The position numbers were made by a program, and so were the translations under genes. 64,000 nucleotides of DNA from Halieaceae bacterium UBA5044 (GTDB taxonomy: Bacteria > Pseudomonadota > Gammaproteobacteria > Pseudomonadales > Halieaceae). Position 1 is the stretch's first letter. Each line of letters starts with the position of its first letter. This document shows, piece by piece, positions 50,587 to 58,784 of this stretch. The notes below the pieces were generated by a model. It searched no databases. It was given only the letters and a program-made list of their open reading frames with translations, and was not told where the DNA came from. Where the stretch lies: positions 62,001 to 126,000 of the forward strand of contig DIBU01000013.1 of the NCBI GenBank assembly GCA_002416125.1, read 5' to 3'.

Positions 50587-52764
50587 TCAGCCGCCGTATT
50601 TGGCCTTCGCCTCGCGGCGGCGCGCGTGCAGCACCGGCTCGGTGTATCCGCTGGGCTGCGCGCAGCCCTCCAGCACCAGTTCCAGTGCCGCCTGGAAGGC
50701 CACACTGTCGGCGAAGTCCGGCGCCATGGGGCGGTAGGCCGGGTCGCCGGCGTTCTGCTGGTCGACCACCGCTGCCATACGCTCCATGGTCTCCCGTACC
50801 TGGGCTTCACTGCACACGCCGTGGCGCAGCCAGTTGGCGATATGCTGGCTTGAAATACGCAGGGTCGCGCGATCTTCCATCAGCCCGACGTTGTGGATGT
50901 CGGGCACCTTGGAGCAGCCCACGCCCTGATCGATCCAGCGCACGACATAGCCGAGAATGCCCTGGGCATTGTTGTCCAGCTCGCGCTGGACGTCTTCGGC
51001 GCTCAGGCCTGCGGCGCCCTTCAGGGGAATGCGCAGGATGTCATCCAGCGACGCCCGCGGACGTGATTTGAGCTGCTCCTGGCGCTGTGCCACGTCAATG
51101 CTGTGGTAGTGCGTGGCGTGCAGCGTGGCCGCGGTGGGGGAGGGCACCCAGGCGGTGCTCGCACCGGCACTGGGGTGCGCGACCTTGGCCTGCAGCATGT
51201 CCGCCATGAGGTCGGGGATCGCCCACATGCCCTTGCCGATCTGCGCCTTGCCCTGCAAGCCGCAGGCGAGGCCTGTGTCCACATTCCAGTCTTCGTAGGC
51301 GTTGATCCAGGGCTCCTGCTTCATGGCGCCCTTGGGTGTCATGGCCCCGGCTTCCATGCTGGTATGGATCTCGTCGCCGGTGCGGTCAAGGAAGCCCGTG
51401 TTGATGAAGACCAGGCGCTCGCGGGCGCGCTCGATACAGGCTTTCAGGTTGACGGTGGTGCGGCGCTCCTCGTCCATGATGCCCAGCTTGATGGTGTGGC
51501 GCGCCAGGCCCAGGGCGTCTTCAATGCGATCAAACAGGGTGCAGGTGAAGTCGACCTCGTCCGGGCCGTGCATTTTCGGTTTGACGATGTAGATGCTGCC
51601 CCGGCGCGAGTTGCGCAGGGTGCCTGTGCCACGCAGGTCGTGCAGGGCGATCATGGCGGTGAACATGCCGTCCATGATGCCTTCGGGGATCTCCCTGCCC
51701 TCGGCATCGAGAATGGCGTCGCTGGTCATCAGGTGCCCCACATTGCGCACAAACATCAGGCTGCGGCCCGGCAGCACGCGTTCACTGCCATCCGGCGCGG
51801 TGAACACGCGGTCCGGGTTGAGACGACGGGTCAGGGTCTGCTCGCCCTTGCGGAACGAGTCCTCGAGGTCCCCGCGCATCAGGCCCAGCCAGTTGCGATA
51901 GACCAGGATTTTGTCGGCTGCATCCACTGCGGCGATGGAGTCTTCGCAGTCCTGGATCGTGGTCAGTGCGGCTTCCAGCACCACGTCCTCGACACCGGCT
52001 GGGTCGCTGGCACCGATGGGGCTCAGCGGGTCGATGAGAATTTCGATGTGCAGGCCGTTGTGCCGGAGCAGGACGCTGGTCGGCGCGTTGCCTTCGCCCC
52101 GATAGCCGCGAAACTGTGCCGGCGTCGCCAGTGAACTGATCTGGCCGCCGCTCAGCACCACCTGCAGTGCACCGTTCACCACGGTGTAGGCCGTTACCTG
52201 GCTGTGATCGCCTGTCGACAGCGGGCAATGGGTGTTGAGGAAGTGCTTGGCCCAGGCGATCACGCGTTCGCCGCGCACAGGATTGTAGCCACCGGCGCGC
52301 TGAGCGCCGCCCTCTTCGGGGATGACATCCGTGCCGTAGAGGGCGTCGTAGAGACTGCCCCAGCGCGCGTTCGCCGCGTTCAGGGCGTAGCGCGCATTCA
52401 TCACCGGCACGACCAGCTGGGGTCCCGCCAGGGTGGCGACCTCGGGGTCGACGTTCTCTGTGCTGATGGCGAAGTCCCCGGGCTCCGGCAGCAAGTAGCC
52501 AATGGAGTGCAGAAAGGCCTTGTACTCTGCACGGTCGTAGTCTGGCCCGGGGTTGGCCCGGTGCCAGTTGTCGATCTGTTCCTGCAGGCTGGCGCGGGTC
52601 GCGAGCAGTTCGCGATTGCGCGGTGCAAGGTCGCGCAAGATAGCGTCGAGGCCTTGCCAGAACTGCTCCGGTGTAACGCCGGTGCCGGGGGCAATGTCCT
52701 CTTCCAGAAGGCTGTGCAGGGCTGCGTCAATGTGCAGGCCACCTTCAATGATGCGCTCGCTCAT
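50587..52764 (-). CDS. glcB: Malate synthase G
   Basis: A 725-residue monomeric malate synthase of the G type, which condenses glyoxylate with acetyl-CoA to malate. Seen: RGSIYIVKPKMHGPDEVDF with the catalytic Arg, TIKLGIMDEERRTTVNLKACI, FINTGFLDRTGDEIHTSMEAG, NAYEDWNVDTGLACGLQGKAQIGKGMWA and, near the end, WIDQGVGCSKVPDIHNVGLMEDRATLRISSQHIANWL. It allows growth on acetate, fatty acids or glycolate, which fits the neighbouring acyl-CoA dehydrogenase. No isocitrate lyase gene is in the window. Confidence 0.97.
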   Translation of the reverse strand: MSERIIEGGLHIDAALHSLLEEDIAPGTGVTPEQFWQGLDAILRDLAPRNRELLATRASLQEQIDNWHRANPGPDYDRAEYKAFLHSIGYLLPEPGDFAISTENVDPEVATLAGPQLVVPVMNARYALNAANARWGSLYDALYGTDVIPEEGGAQRAGGYNPVRGERVIAWAKHFLNTHCPLSTGDHSQVTAYTVVNGALQVVLSGGQISSLATPAQFRGYRGEGNAPTSVLLRHNGLHIEILIDPLSPIGASDPAGVEDVVLEAALTTIQDCEDSIAAVDAADKILVYRNWLGLMRGDLEDSFRKGEQTLTRRLNPDRVFTAPDGSERVLPGRSLMFVRNVGHLMTSDAILDAEGREIPEGIMDGMFTAMIALHDLRGTGTLRNSRRGSIYIVKPKMHGPDEVDFTCTLFDRIEDALGLARHTIKLGIMDEERRTTVNLKACIERARERLVFINTGFLDRTGDEIHTSMEAGAMTPKGAMKQEPWINAYEDWNVDTGLACGLQGKAQIGKGMWAIPDLMADMLQAKVAHPSAGASTAWVPSPTAATLHATHYHSIDVAQRQEQLKSRPRASLDDILRIPLKGAAGLSAEDVQRELDNNAQGILGYVVRWIDQGVGCSKVPDIHNVGLMEDRATLRISSQHIANWLRHGVCSEAQVRETMERMAAVVDQQNAGDPAYRPMAPDFADSVAFQAALELVLEGCAQPSGYTEPVLHARRREAKAKYGG

Positions 52765-52919
52765 GGGGCTTCATTCCTCTGACTGCGGGGCACGCCAGGC
52801 GCCCACCGGAAAAAGTGCTAGTCTACGGCGAGCAGGCTTAATTTATCCAATTTATCGTTTTTATCACGACCATTCCCTTCCTGAATGAGGTGGTGTGGCT
52901 GCACGCCTGACCCTCTCAC

Positions 52920-53882
52920 TCAGGGTAGTGGTGGCTGGTTGTCCATCTCCCGTGCCGTATCGGCGATCAGTTTGCGTAACCAGCGGTTGGCGGGATTGTG
53001 CTGCAGGAGCGGACTCCAGGCCATTTTCAACTCCAGCGGCGGGATATCCAGCGGCGGCTCCCGCAACACGACCCGGGGATTGTTGCGCTTGAGCAGGGCG
53101 GCCCGCGTGGGCAGGGTGACGATCAGGTCGTTCTGTTCTGCCAGCGTCATGGCCGCCTGATAGTGACGGGTAAACACCCGAATCTGGCGTTTTTTGCCCA
53201 GCCTCGCGAGGGCGCTGTCCACCCAGCCCAGTCGTTGCACGTCGTCGGGGTCGACGCCGACGCCAACGCCCATGCCGGTCTTGCTCACCCAGATGTGCTT
53301 GGCCTGCAGGTAGTTTTCCAGGGTGAAGTCGTCAAGCACCGGGTTTTCCGGGCTCAACAGGCAGGAAAAGCTGTCGTTCCAGAGGTGGATCTGGTGAAAG
53401 GACTGGGGCATCGAATCGAACCGGTTGATCACCATGTCGACCTTGCCGCGCTCCACATCCAGGAAGCTGACATCGGAGGGGGTCATGATGTCCAGGGTCA
53501 GGCCCGGTGCCTGCAGTCGCAATTTGCCCAGCACCGCCGGCAGCAGGGTGGATTCCGCGTAGTCACTGGCCATGATGCGGAACACCCGCTGCGCCTGTTC
53601 GGGCGCAAAGGCGGAGCGCGGCTGTACCGCCTGTTCGATATTCATCAGCACTTCGCGCACCTGTGGCTCCAGTTCCAGCGCGCGTTCAGTGGGGGTCATG
53701 CCATCCGAGGTACGCACCAGCAGGGGGTCGTCGAACAGGTCCCGCAGGCGGCGCAAGCCGTTGCTCATGGCGGGTTGCGAAAGGTTCAGCTGGTGGGCGG
53801 CCTGGGTCACATTGCGTTCGCGGAGGAGGGCGTCCAGGTAGACCAACAGGTTGAGGTCGATGCGGTTCAGTTTGGTCGACAT
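52920..53882 (-). CDS. LysR-type transcriptional regulator
   Basis: A 320-residue LysR regulator. N-terminal winged HTH: LNRIDLNLLVYLDALLRERNVTQAAHQLNLSQPAMSNGLRRLRDLFDDPLLVRT. The effector domain (about 95-305) starts RVFRIMASDYAESTLLPAVL. The SxxM/PAMSNGLRRLR form resembles the NodD/PcpR-like branch. It is divergent from the acyl-CoA dehydrogenase gene with a 148-base spacer, so it probably controls that gene. No clear T-N11-A site is obvious in the spacer. Confidence 0.9.
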   Translation of the reverse strand: MSTKLNRIDLNLLVYLDALLRERNVTQAAHQLNLSQPAMSNGLRRLRDLFDDPLLVRTSDGMTPTERALELEPQVREVLMNIEQAVQPRSAFAPEQAQRVFRIMASDYAESTLLPAVLGKLRLQAPGLTLDIMTPSDVSFLDVERGKVDMVINRFDSMPQSFHQIHLWNDSFSCLLSPENPVLDDFTLENYLQAKHIWVSKTGMGVGVGVDPDDVQRLGWVDSALARLGKKRQIRVFTRHYQAAMTLAEQNDLIVTLPTRAALLKRNNPRVVLREPPLDIPPLELKMAWSPLLQHNPANRWLRKLIADTAREMDNQPPLP

Positions 53883-54030
53883 TCAGTATTCACCGAGGGA
53901 ATGGTGGGGATGCGATTGATAGATTGTGAAAATTATAGTCCTTTCGCTAAAATTGCCAAGTCACACCGGGCGCCCCTGCGCGACGGTTTTGGCCCCGATC
54001 ATTACCCGGACCGACGAGGACACCATCATC

Positions 54031-55800
54031 ATGAGCAGCTACCGCGCCCCGATTGAGGACATGACGTTTCTGATTGACGAGGTGTTGGACGTGGGGCAAG
54101 CCCTGGGTTCACTGCCGGCCTTTGAGGAACTCGGCGTGGGTCCGGACCTGAGCACGGCACTGCTCGACGAGGGTGCCCGGCTCGCCGCCGATGTGCTGGC
54201 GCCGTTGCGGCGCGTGGGTGACGAGCATCCTGCGACCTGCAGCGACGGCGCAGTCACCCTGAGCCCGGGTTACGCTGAGGCCCTGCAACAGCTGGGCGCC
54301 GGGGGCTGGATGGGCATCTCCTCGGACCCGGTCTACGGCGGTCAGGGCCTCCCGGAACTCTATGCGACAGCGGCTTGCGAGATGTGGAACAGCGCCAACC
54401 TGGCTTTCGGACTGGCGCCCATGCTCAGCTCGGGCGCGGCGCTTGCGATTCACGCCCACGCCAGCGAAGCACTGAAACAGCGCTACCTGCCCAAAATGCA
54501 TTCCGGTGAGTGGGCCGGCACCATGAACCTGACCGAGTCCGGCGCCGGATCCGACCTTGGCGTCATGAAAACCCGTGCGGTGCCGGAGGGTGACCACTAT
54601 CGCATTCACGGGCAGAAAATCTACATCACCTGGGGCGACCACGATGCCACCGACAACATCATCCACCTGGTGTTGGCCAAACTGCCGGATGCCCCCGAGG
54701 GCAGCCGCGGCATCTCCCTGTTCCTGGTGCCCAAGTTCCTGGTAAACGAAGACGGCAGCCTGGGGGCGCGTAACGATGTCTACCCGGTATCCACCGAGCA
54801 CAAACTCGGCATCCACGGCAGTCCCACCTGCGTGATGGCCTTTGGCGATAACGAAGGCGCACTGGGCTACCTGGTCGGTGAGGAAAACCGCGGCCTCGCC
54901 TGCATGTTCACAATGATGAACGAGGCCCGTCTCAAAGTGGGTGTGCAGGGTCTGGGCGCGGCAGAGGGTGCCTACCAGAAGGCGGTTGCCTACGCGCGGG
55001 AGCGCGTGCAGGGCGGCGTGGCCATTATTGAGCACCCTGATGTCCGGCGCATGCTGCTGACCATGCGTGCGCTGATTGAGGGCATGCGCGCACTGGTGTA
55101 TGCGGAGGCGGTCACCATGGATCTGGCACACCGGGGCCCGGAGGCCGACCGCGCGCGGCACCAGTTCCGCATCGACCTGATGATTCCGGTGATCAAGGGC
55201 TGGATGACAGAAGTGGGCCAGGAGCTGACGTCGCTGGGTGTGCAGGTGCATGGCGGCATGGGCTACATCGAGGAAACCGGCGCCGCGCAATATCTGCGTG
55301 ATGTGCGGATCACCTCCATCTACGAGGGCACCAACGGCATTCAGGCGGCGGATCTGGTATCCCGCAAACTGGGCCGCGACCAGGGCGGGGCGATGCGCGA
55401 TGCGCTGGCTGATGTGGCATCCACGGTGGCTGCGCTGCGTGACGCGGGGCAGCCGGCGCTGGCTGTCATTGCCGACCGCCTGGCAGCGGCACTCGCGGGT
55501 GTCGAGGAGACTACGACCCGGTTGTTGGAAGGTCTGCAGACGGCGCCGGAGCAGGCTCTGGGTGCGTCCTTCGATTACATGATGCAGTGCGGCTATCTGT
55601 TCGGTGGCTGGCATCTGGCGCGCTCAGCCCTGGTCGCGCAGGAACGTCTCGACGGCGGCGCCGAAAACCCCTTCTATGAGCGCAAGATCGCCACGGCCCG
55701 GTTCTACGCAGAGCAGGTGCTGCCGCGCTGTCGCGCGCATGCTGGCGCCATCATGGCGGGCCCCGAGGCGCTTGCCGATTACCCTGTCGACTGGCTGTAG
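54031..55800 (+). CDS. Acyl-CoA dehydrogenase, long C-terminal-domain type (DmdC/FadE-like)
   Basis: A 589-residue FAD enzyme that introduces the alpha-beta double bond into acyl-CoA. N-terminal all-helical and middle beta domains show MNLTESGAGSDLGVMKTRA and YRIHGQKIYITWGDHD. The helical domain has QVHGGMGYIEETGAAQYLRDVRITSIYEGTNGIQAADLVSRKL, where the Glu of YEGTNGIQA is the usual catalytic base. The extra C-terminal domain (about 460-589) marks the longer subfamily that includes DmdC (methylmercaptopropionyl-CoA dehydrogenase) as well as fatty-acid enzymes. Substrate cannot be told. ATG 54031 is chosen as the only start before the conserved MSSYRAPIEDMTFLI. rraA follows by 9 bases. Confidence 0.9.
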   Translation: MSSYRAPIEDMTFLIDEVLDVGQALGSLPAFEELGVGPDLSTALLDEGARLAADVLAPLRRVGDEHPATCSDGAVTLSPGYAEALQQLGAGGWMGISSDPVYGGQGLPELYATAACEMWNSANLAFGLAPMLSSGAALAIHAHASEALKQRYLPKMHSGEWAGTMNLTESGAGSDLGVMKTRAVPEGDHYRIHGQKIYITWGDHDATDNIIHLVLAKLPDAPEGSRGISLFLVPKFLVNEDGSLGARNDVYPVSTEHKLGIHGSPTCVMAFGDNEGALGYLVGEENRGLACMFTMMNEARLKVGVQGLGAAEGAYQKAVAYARERVQGGVAIIEHPDVRRMLLTMRALIEGMRALVYAEAVTMDLAHRGPEADRARHQFRIDLMIPVIKGWMTEVGQELTSLGVQVHGGMGYIEETGAAQYLRDVRITSIYEGTNGIQAADLVSRKLGRDQGGAMRDALADVASTVAALRDAGQPALAVIADRLAAALAGVEETTTRLLEGLQTAPEQALGASFDYMMQCGYLFGGWHLARSALVAQERLDGGAENPFYERKIATARFYAEQVLPRCRAHAGAIMAGPEALADYPVDWL

Positions 55801-55809
55801 GAGGCCACC

Positions 55810-56289
55810 ATGCAGACGTTCGCAACGCCGGACCTGACTGACGCGGCTCCCGATGCACAGGTCATAGAACTGCAGTGGCGCAATTTCGGTGCACACCCGC
55901 GCTTTGCGGGTCAGGCGGTCACGATCAAATGCCACGAAGACAATTCGCTGGTCAAGCAGGCGGTCGGTGAAGCGGGCGCGGGCCGGGTGCTGGTCGTGGA
56001 CGGTGGCGGTTCGCTGCGGCGGGCCCTGCTCGGCGACATGCTGGCGGAGGAAGCGGCGCGCAATGGCTGGTCTGGCCTGGTAATCAACGGCGCGGTGCGT
56101 GACGTGGACGAAATTGCGACCACGGCGCTGGGTGTAAAGGCTTTGGGCGCAACGCCGTTGAAAACCGAAAAGCGCGGAGAGGGGCAGCGCGACATTTGCC
56201 TGCAGTTTGGCGGCGCACGTATCGCACCCGGGGATTACATCTATGCCGACAACAACGGCGTGGTGGTGAGCGCAGCGCCTCTGGTCTAG
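55810..56289 (+). CDS. rraA: RNase E activity regulator RraA
   Basis: A 159-residue trimeric protein that binds RNase E and dampens mRNA decay in E. coli; related proteins are HMG/oxaloacetate aldolases. Shared with E. coli RraA: QWRNFGAHPRFAGQAVTIKCHEDNSLVKQAV, GRVLVVDGGGSLRRALLGDMLA, WSGLVINGAVRDVDEI and YIYADNNGVVVS. It has G-x-V-R-D, which in the aldolase branch binds metal, so a minor enzymatic role cannot be excluded. A GGAGG sits just before the ATG. Confidence 0.93.
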   Translation: MQTFATPDLTDAAPDAQVIELQWRNFGAHPRFAGQAVTIKCHEDNSLVKQAVGEAGAGRVLVVDGGGSLRRALLGDMLAEEAARNGWSGLVINGAVRDVDEIATTALGVKALGATPLKTEKRGEGQRDICLQFGGARIAPGDYIYADNNGVVVSAAPLV

Positions 56290-56303
56290 CCTGCCGGCAG
56301 CCC

Positions 56304-57140
56304 TCAGTCCAAAAGGCGCATGGACAGATCCAGCGCCCGGGTATCCTTGGTCAGGGCGCCAATGGAGATAAAGTCCACGCCGGTCTCCGCCACGCTGCGC
56401 AGGTTGGCTTCGGTGATATTGCCGGACGCCTCCAGCTCCAGCCGCCCGGCGACGACCGCGACCGCATCGCGCATGTCCTGCAGGCTGAAATTGTCCAGCA
56501 TGACCCGGTCCGCCCCGGCGCTGAGGGCCTGCTGCAGTTCGTCGAGGCTTTCCACCTCCACCTCCACCGGCTTGCCGGGAGCCACCGATCGAGCTTCCCG
56601 CACCGCAGCGGCGATCCCGCCGCAGGCGCTGATGTGGTTTTCCTTGATCAGAAACGCGTCGTACAGGCCCATGCGGTGGTTGTGGCAGCCACCGCAGCGC
56701 ACCGCATATTTCTGTGCATTGCGCAGCCCCGGAATCGTTTTGCGCGTATCCAGCAGGCGCACGCCGGTGCCCGCGACCAGGGAGGCATAATGGTGGCAGC
56801 GGGTTGCCGTACCTGAGAGCAACTGCAGGAAGTTGAGTGCGCTGCGTTCAGCGGTGAGCAGTGCGCGTGCCGGCCCGCGCACGGTGAACAGTGTGCTGTT
56901 GGCCGCGATTCGGTCGCCGTCCGCCACCGCCCATTCCGGCCGCAGCGAGGGGTCCACCGCCGCGAACACGGCATCGACCCAGGCGCGACCGCAGAGGATG
57001 CCATCTTCGCGGCTAATGACGCGCGCAGTGGCGGCGGCCGAGGCTGGAATCAGTGCCGCCGTGATATCGCCGCTACCGATATCTTCCGCCAGCGCGGCGC
57101 GCACATTGTCCTGAATATCCGTGTCGGTGAGTGCGGGCAT
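56304..57140 (-). CDS. nadC: Quinolinate phosphoribosyltransferase (decarboxylating) NadC
   Basis: A 278-residue enzyme converting quinolinate and PRPP to nicotinate mononucleotide in NAD synthesis. Seen: NVRAALAEDIGSGDITAALIP, LDTRKTIPGLRNAQKYAVRCGGCHNHRMGLYDAFLIKENHI, VEVEVESLDELQQAL, GADRVMLDNFSLQDMRDAV and EASGNITEANLRSVAETGVDFISIGALT. ATG 57140 matches the N-terminus of Pseudomonas NadC (MPxLT); ATG 57155 would add five residues. It is divergent from ampD, a common arrangement. Confidence 0.95.
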   Translation of the reverse strand: MPALTDTDIQDNVRAALAEDIGSGDITAALIPASAAATARVISREDGILCGRAWVDAVFAAVDPSLRPEWAVADGDRIAANSTLFTVRGPARALLTAERSALNFLQLLSGTATRCHHYASLVAGTGVRLLDTRKTIPGLRNAQKYAVRCGGCHNHRMGLYDAFLIKENHISACGGIAAAVREARSVAPGKPVEVEVESLDELQQALSAGADRVMLDNFSLQDMRDAVAVVAGRLELEASGNITEANLRSVAETGVDFISIGALTKDTRALDLSMRLLD

Positions 57141-57263
57141 AAGGCGGGTTTCCATGGCGATCGGCCGGATAGTCCAAAAACGGCGATTGTAGCAGCCCAC
57201 CGGCAATGCGTTGAGCCCCCTCGGGTGCTGGATTATGATGTGGCTTCACGCAGTGGGGCTGGG

Positions 57264-57830
57264 ATGCGCTATACACTCGACCAGGGCTGGATTGACCAGG
57301 CGCGCAGAGTGCCTTCGCCGAACTGCGGCCCGCGGCCCGTGGGCGTCGCGGTAGAGCTGCTGGTGATCCACAATATCTCGCTGCCGCCGGGGTGTTTCGG
57401 CGGCGACGCCATTGAACAGCTGTTCACCAATTGCCTGGATTGGAATGCGCACCCGTTCTACGCGGAAATACACGGCCTGGAAGTGTCGGCGCATTTCCTG
57501 ATTCGCCGCTGCGGTGAACTGGTGCAGTTTGTCGCAACCGGATTGCGCGCCTGGCATGCCGGACAGTCCTGCTGGCGGGGTCGGGAGAACTGCAACGATT
57601 TCAGCATCGGGGTCGAGCTGGAAGGGACTGACGAGCTTCCCTATACGGACGCGCAGTACACAACCCTCGCAGCCCTGACCGATACCCTGATCGCGTCTTA
57701 CCCGGGCTTGTGTCACGATCACATCGCTGGCCACGCCGATATCGCCCCCGGAAGAAAGACCGATCCGGGCAGGGTGTTCGACTGGTCGCGTTACCGTGCC
57801 AGCCTGGCACCCGCAGGAGACGCCGCATGA
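57264..57830 (+). CDS. ampD: 1,6-anhydro-N-acetylmuramyl-L-alanine amidase AmpD
   Basis: A 188-residue cytoplasmic zinc amidase that strips the peptide from anhydro-muropeptides during peptidoglycan recycling. Its loss raises AmpC beta-lactamase in many Gram-negatives. Zinc ligands: His in LLVIHNISLPPG, and His and Asp in GHADIAPGRKTDPG; the Lys in this motif is also conserved. VSAHFLIRRCGELVQFV and AWHAGQSCWRGRENCNDFSIGVELEG are family segments. ATG 57264 is preferred to earlier in-frame codons because MRYTLDQGWIDQARRV is the family start. It overlaps ampE (ATGA). Confidence 0.95.
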   Translation: MRYTLDQGWIDQARRVPSPNCGPRPVGVAVELLVIHNISLPPGCFGGDAIEQLFTNCLDWNAHPFYAEIHGLEVSAHFLIRRCGELVQFVATGLRAWHAGQSCWRGRENCNDFSIGVELEGTDELPYTDAQYTTLAALTDTLIASYPGLCHDHIAGHADIAPGRKTDPGRVFDWSRYRASLAPAGDAA

Positions 57831-58666
57831 CCTTTCTCGCACTGATTCTCGCACTGGCACTGCGGCAACTCTGGGGTGCCGAGCCCTGGCTGCACCGCGA
57901 CCGCTGGTGGTACGACTACCGCGAGCGCGTCGCGGCACTCGGCCTGCTGGATGCGGTGCAGCTGCTGTTGCTGGTGCTGCTGCCCACACTGCTGCTGGGG
58001 GCGCTGTTGATGCTGCTGGCGCCGGTGCTGTTCGGGCTGCCCTGGATACTGCTTGCGGCGCTGGTCCTGCTGTTCAGCTTCGGTCGCGGCGATTTCCACG
58101 CGCGTCTGGTGCAGTATCGTGCGCACTGTGAACGTGGTAACCCGGAAACCGCGTGGCTGTTCCTCTGCGGTGCCCTGGGTGCCGACGATCTGGCACGCGC
58201 GGCCAGCGAGGGTGAAGCGGACGACGCCTGGCACGGCTTGCAGGCGCGCCTGCTCTATGACGGCTATCAGCGCTGGTTTGCAGTCGTACTGCTGTTCGTG
58301 GCGCTGGGGCCGGCTTGGGCCTTCGCCTACCGCCTGCTGCAACTGGCAGCGCTGCGGGCGCCGGAGCGTGCCGCTGCCAGCGTGTTGTTCGTCGTCGACT
58401 GGATTCCGGCGCGCCTGCTGGCCCTGACCTTTGCATTGGCCGGCGACTTCATGCGCAGCCGAGATGCGCTTTTCGCGGCACTGCGGGATACGGCGCGCGC
58501 TCCCGCTGAACTGCTCGGCGACGTGGGCACTGCTGCCGTGCACAGCGCGGGTGCGGAAGCCGATGTGCAGACGGCAGCGGATGACATGCAGGCCCTGGGT
58601 GCCCTGTTGACGCGCAGTGCCGTTATCTGGGTGGTGGCGATTGCTCTGGTGGCCATCATCGACTGA
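57827..58666 (+). CDS. ampE: AmpE family inner-membrane protein
   Basis: A 279-residue membrane protein with about four helices (at about 1-15, 40-85, 145-190 and at the C-terminus, 260-278). AmpE belongs to the CbiB/CobD-like fold group. It is encoded with AmpD in E. coli and Pseudomonas and was described as a sensor in the ampC system, though its biochemical role is not established. Family features: LRQLWGAEPWLHRDRWW near the start and RYRAHCERGN-like RGDFHARLVQYRAHCERGNPETA. It starts inside the ampD stop. Confidence 0.85.
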   Translation: MTFLALILALALRQLWGAEPWLHRDRWWYDYRERVAALGLLDAVQLLLLVLLPTLLLGALLMLLAPVLFGLPWILLAALVLLFSFGRGDFHARLVQYRAHCERGNPETAWLFLCGALGADDLARAASEGEADDAWHGLQARLLYDGYQRWFAVVLLFVALGPAWAFAYRLLQLAALRAPERAAASVLFVVDWIPARLLALTFALAGDFMRSRDALFAALRDTARAPAELLGDVGTAAVHSAGAEADVQTAADDMQALGALLTRSAVIWVVAIALVAIID

Positions 58667-58784
58667 GCCCCGACTGGCCGTTGCGTGCAAATCGTCAGAT
58701 GCGACCGCGCAGGGGCAAAGCGGGCGTTCATCTGCTAGGCTTTCAGGTAAAGCCAGCGGAGCGCATTGAAGCTCGGGTTTGCCT

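Noticed and set aside
53883..54030. LysR binding box (T-N11-A) between the LysR gene and the acyl-CoA dehydrogenase
   Set aside because: Several AT-rich half-matches exist (about 53915-53955), but no clear palindrome.
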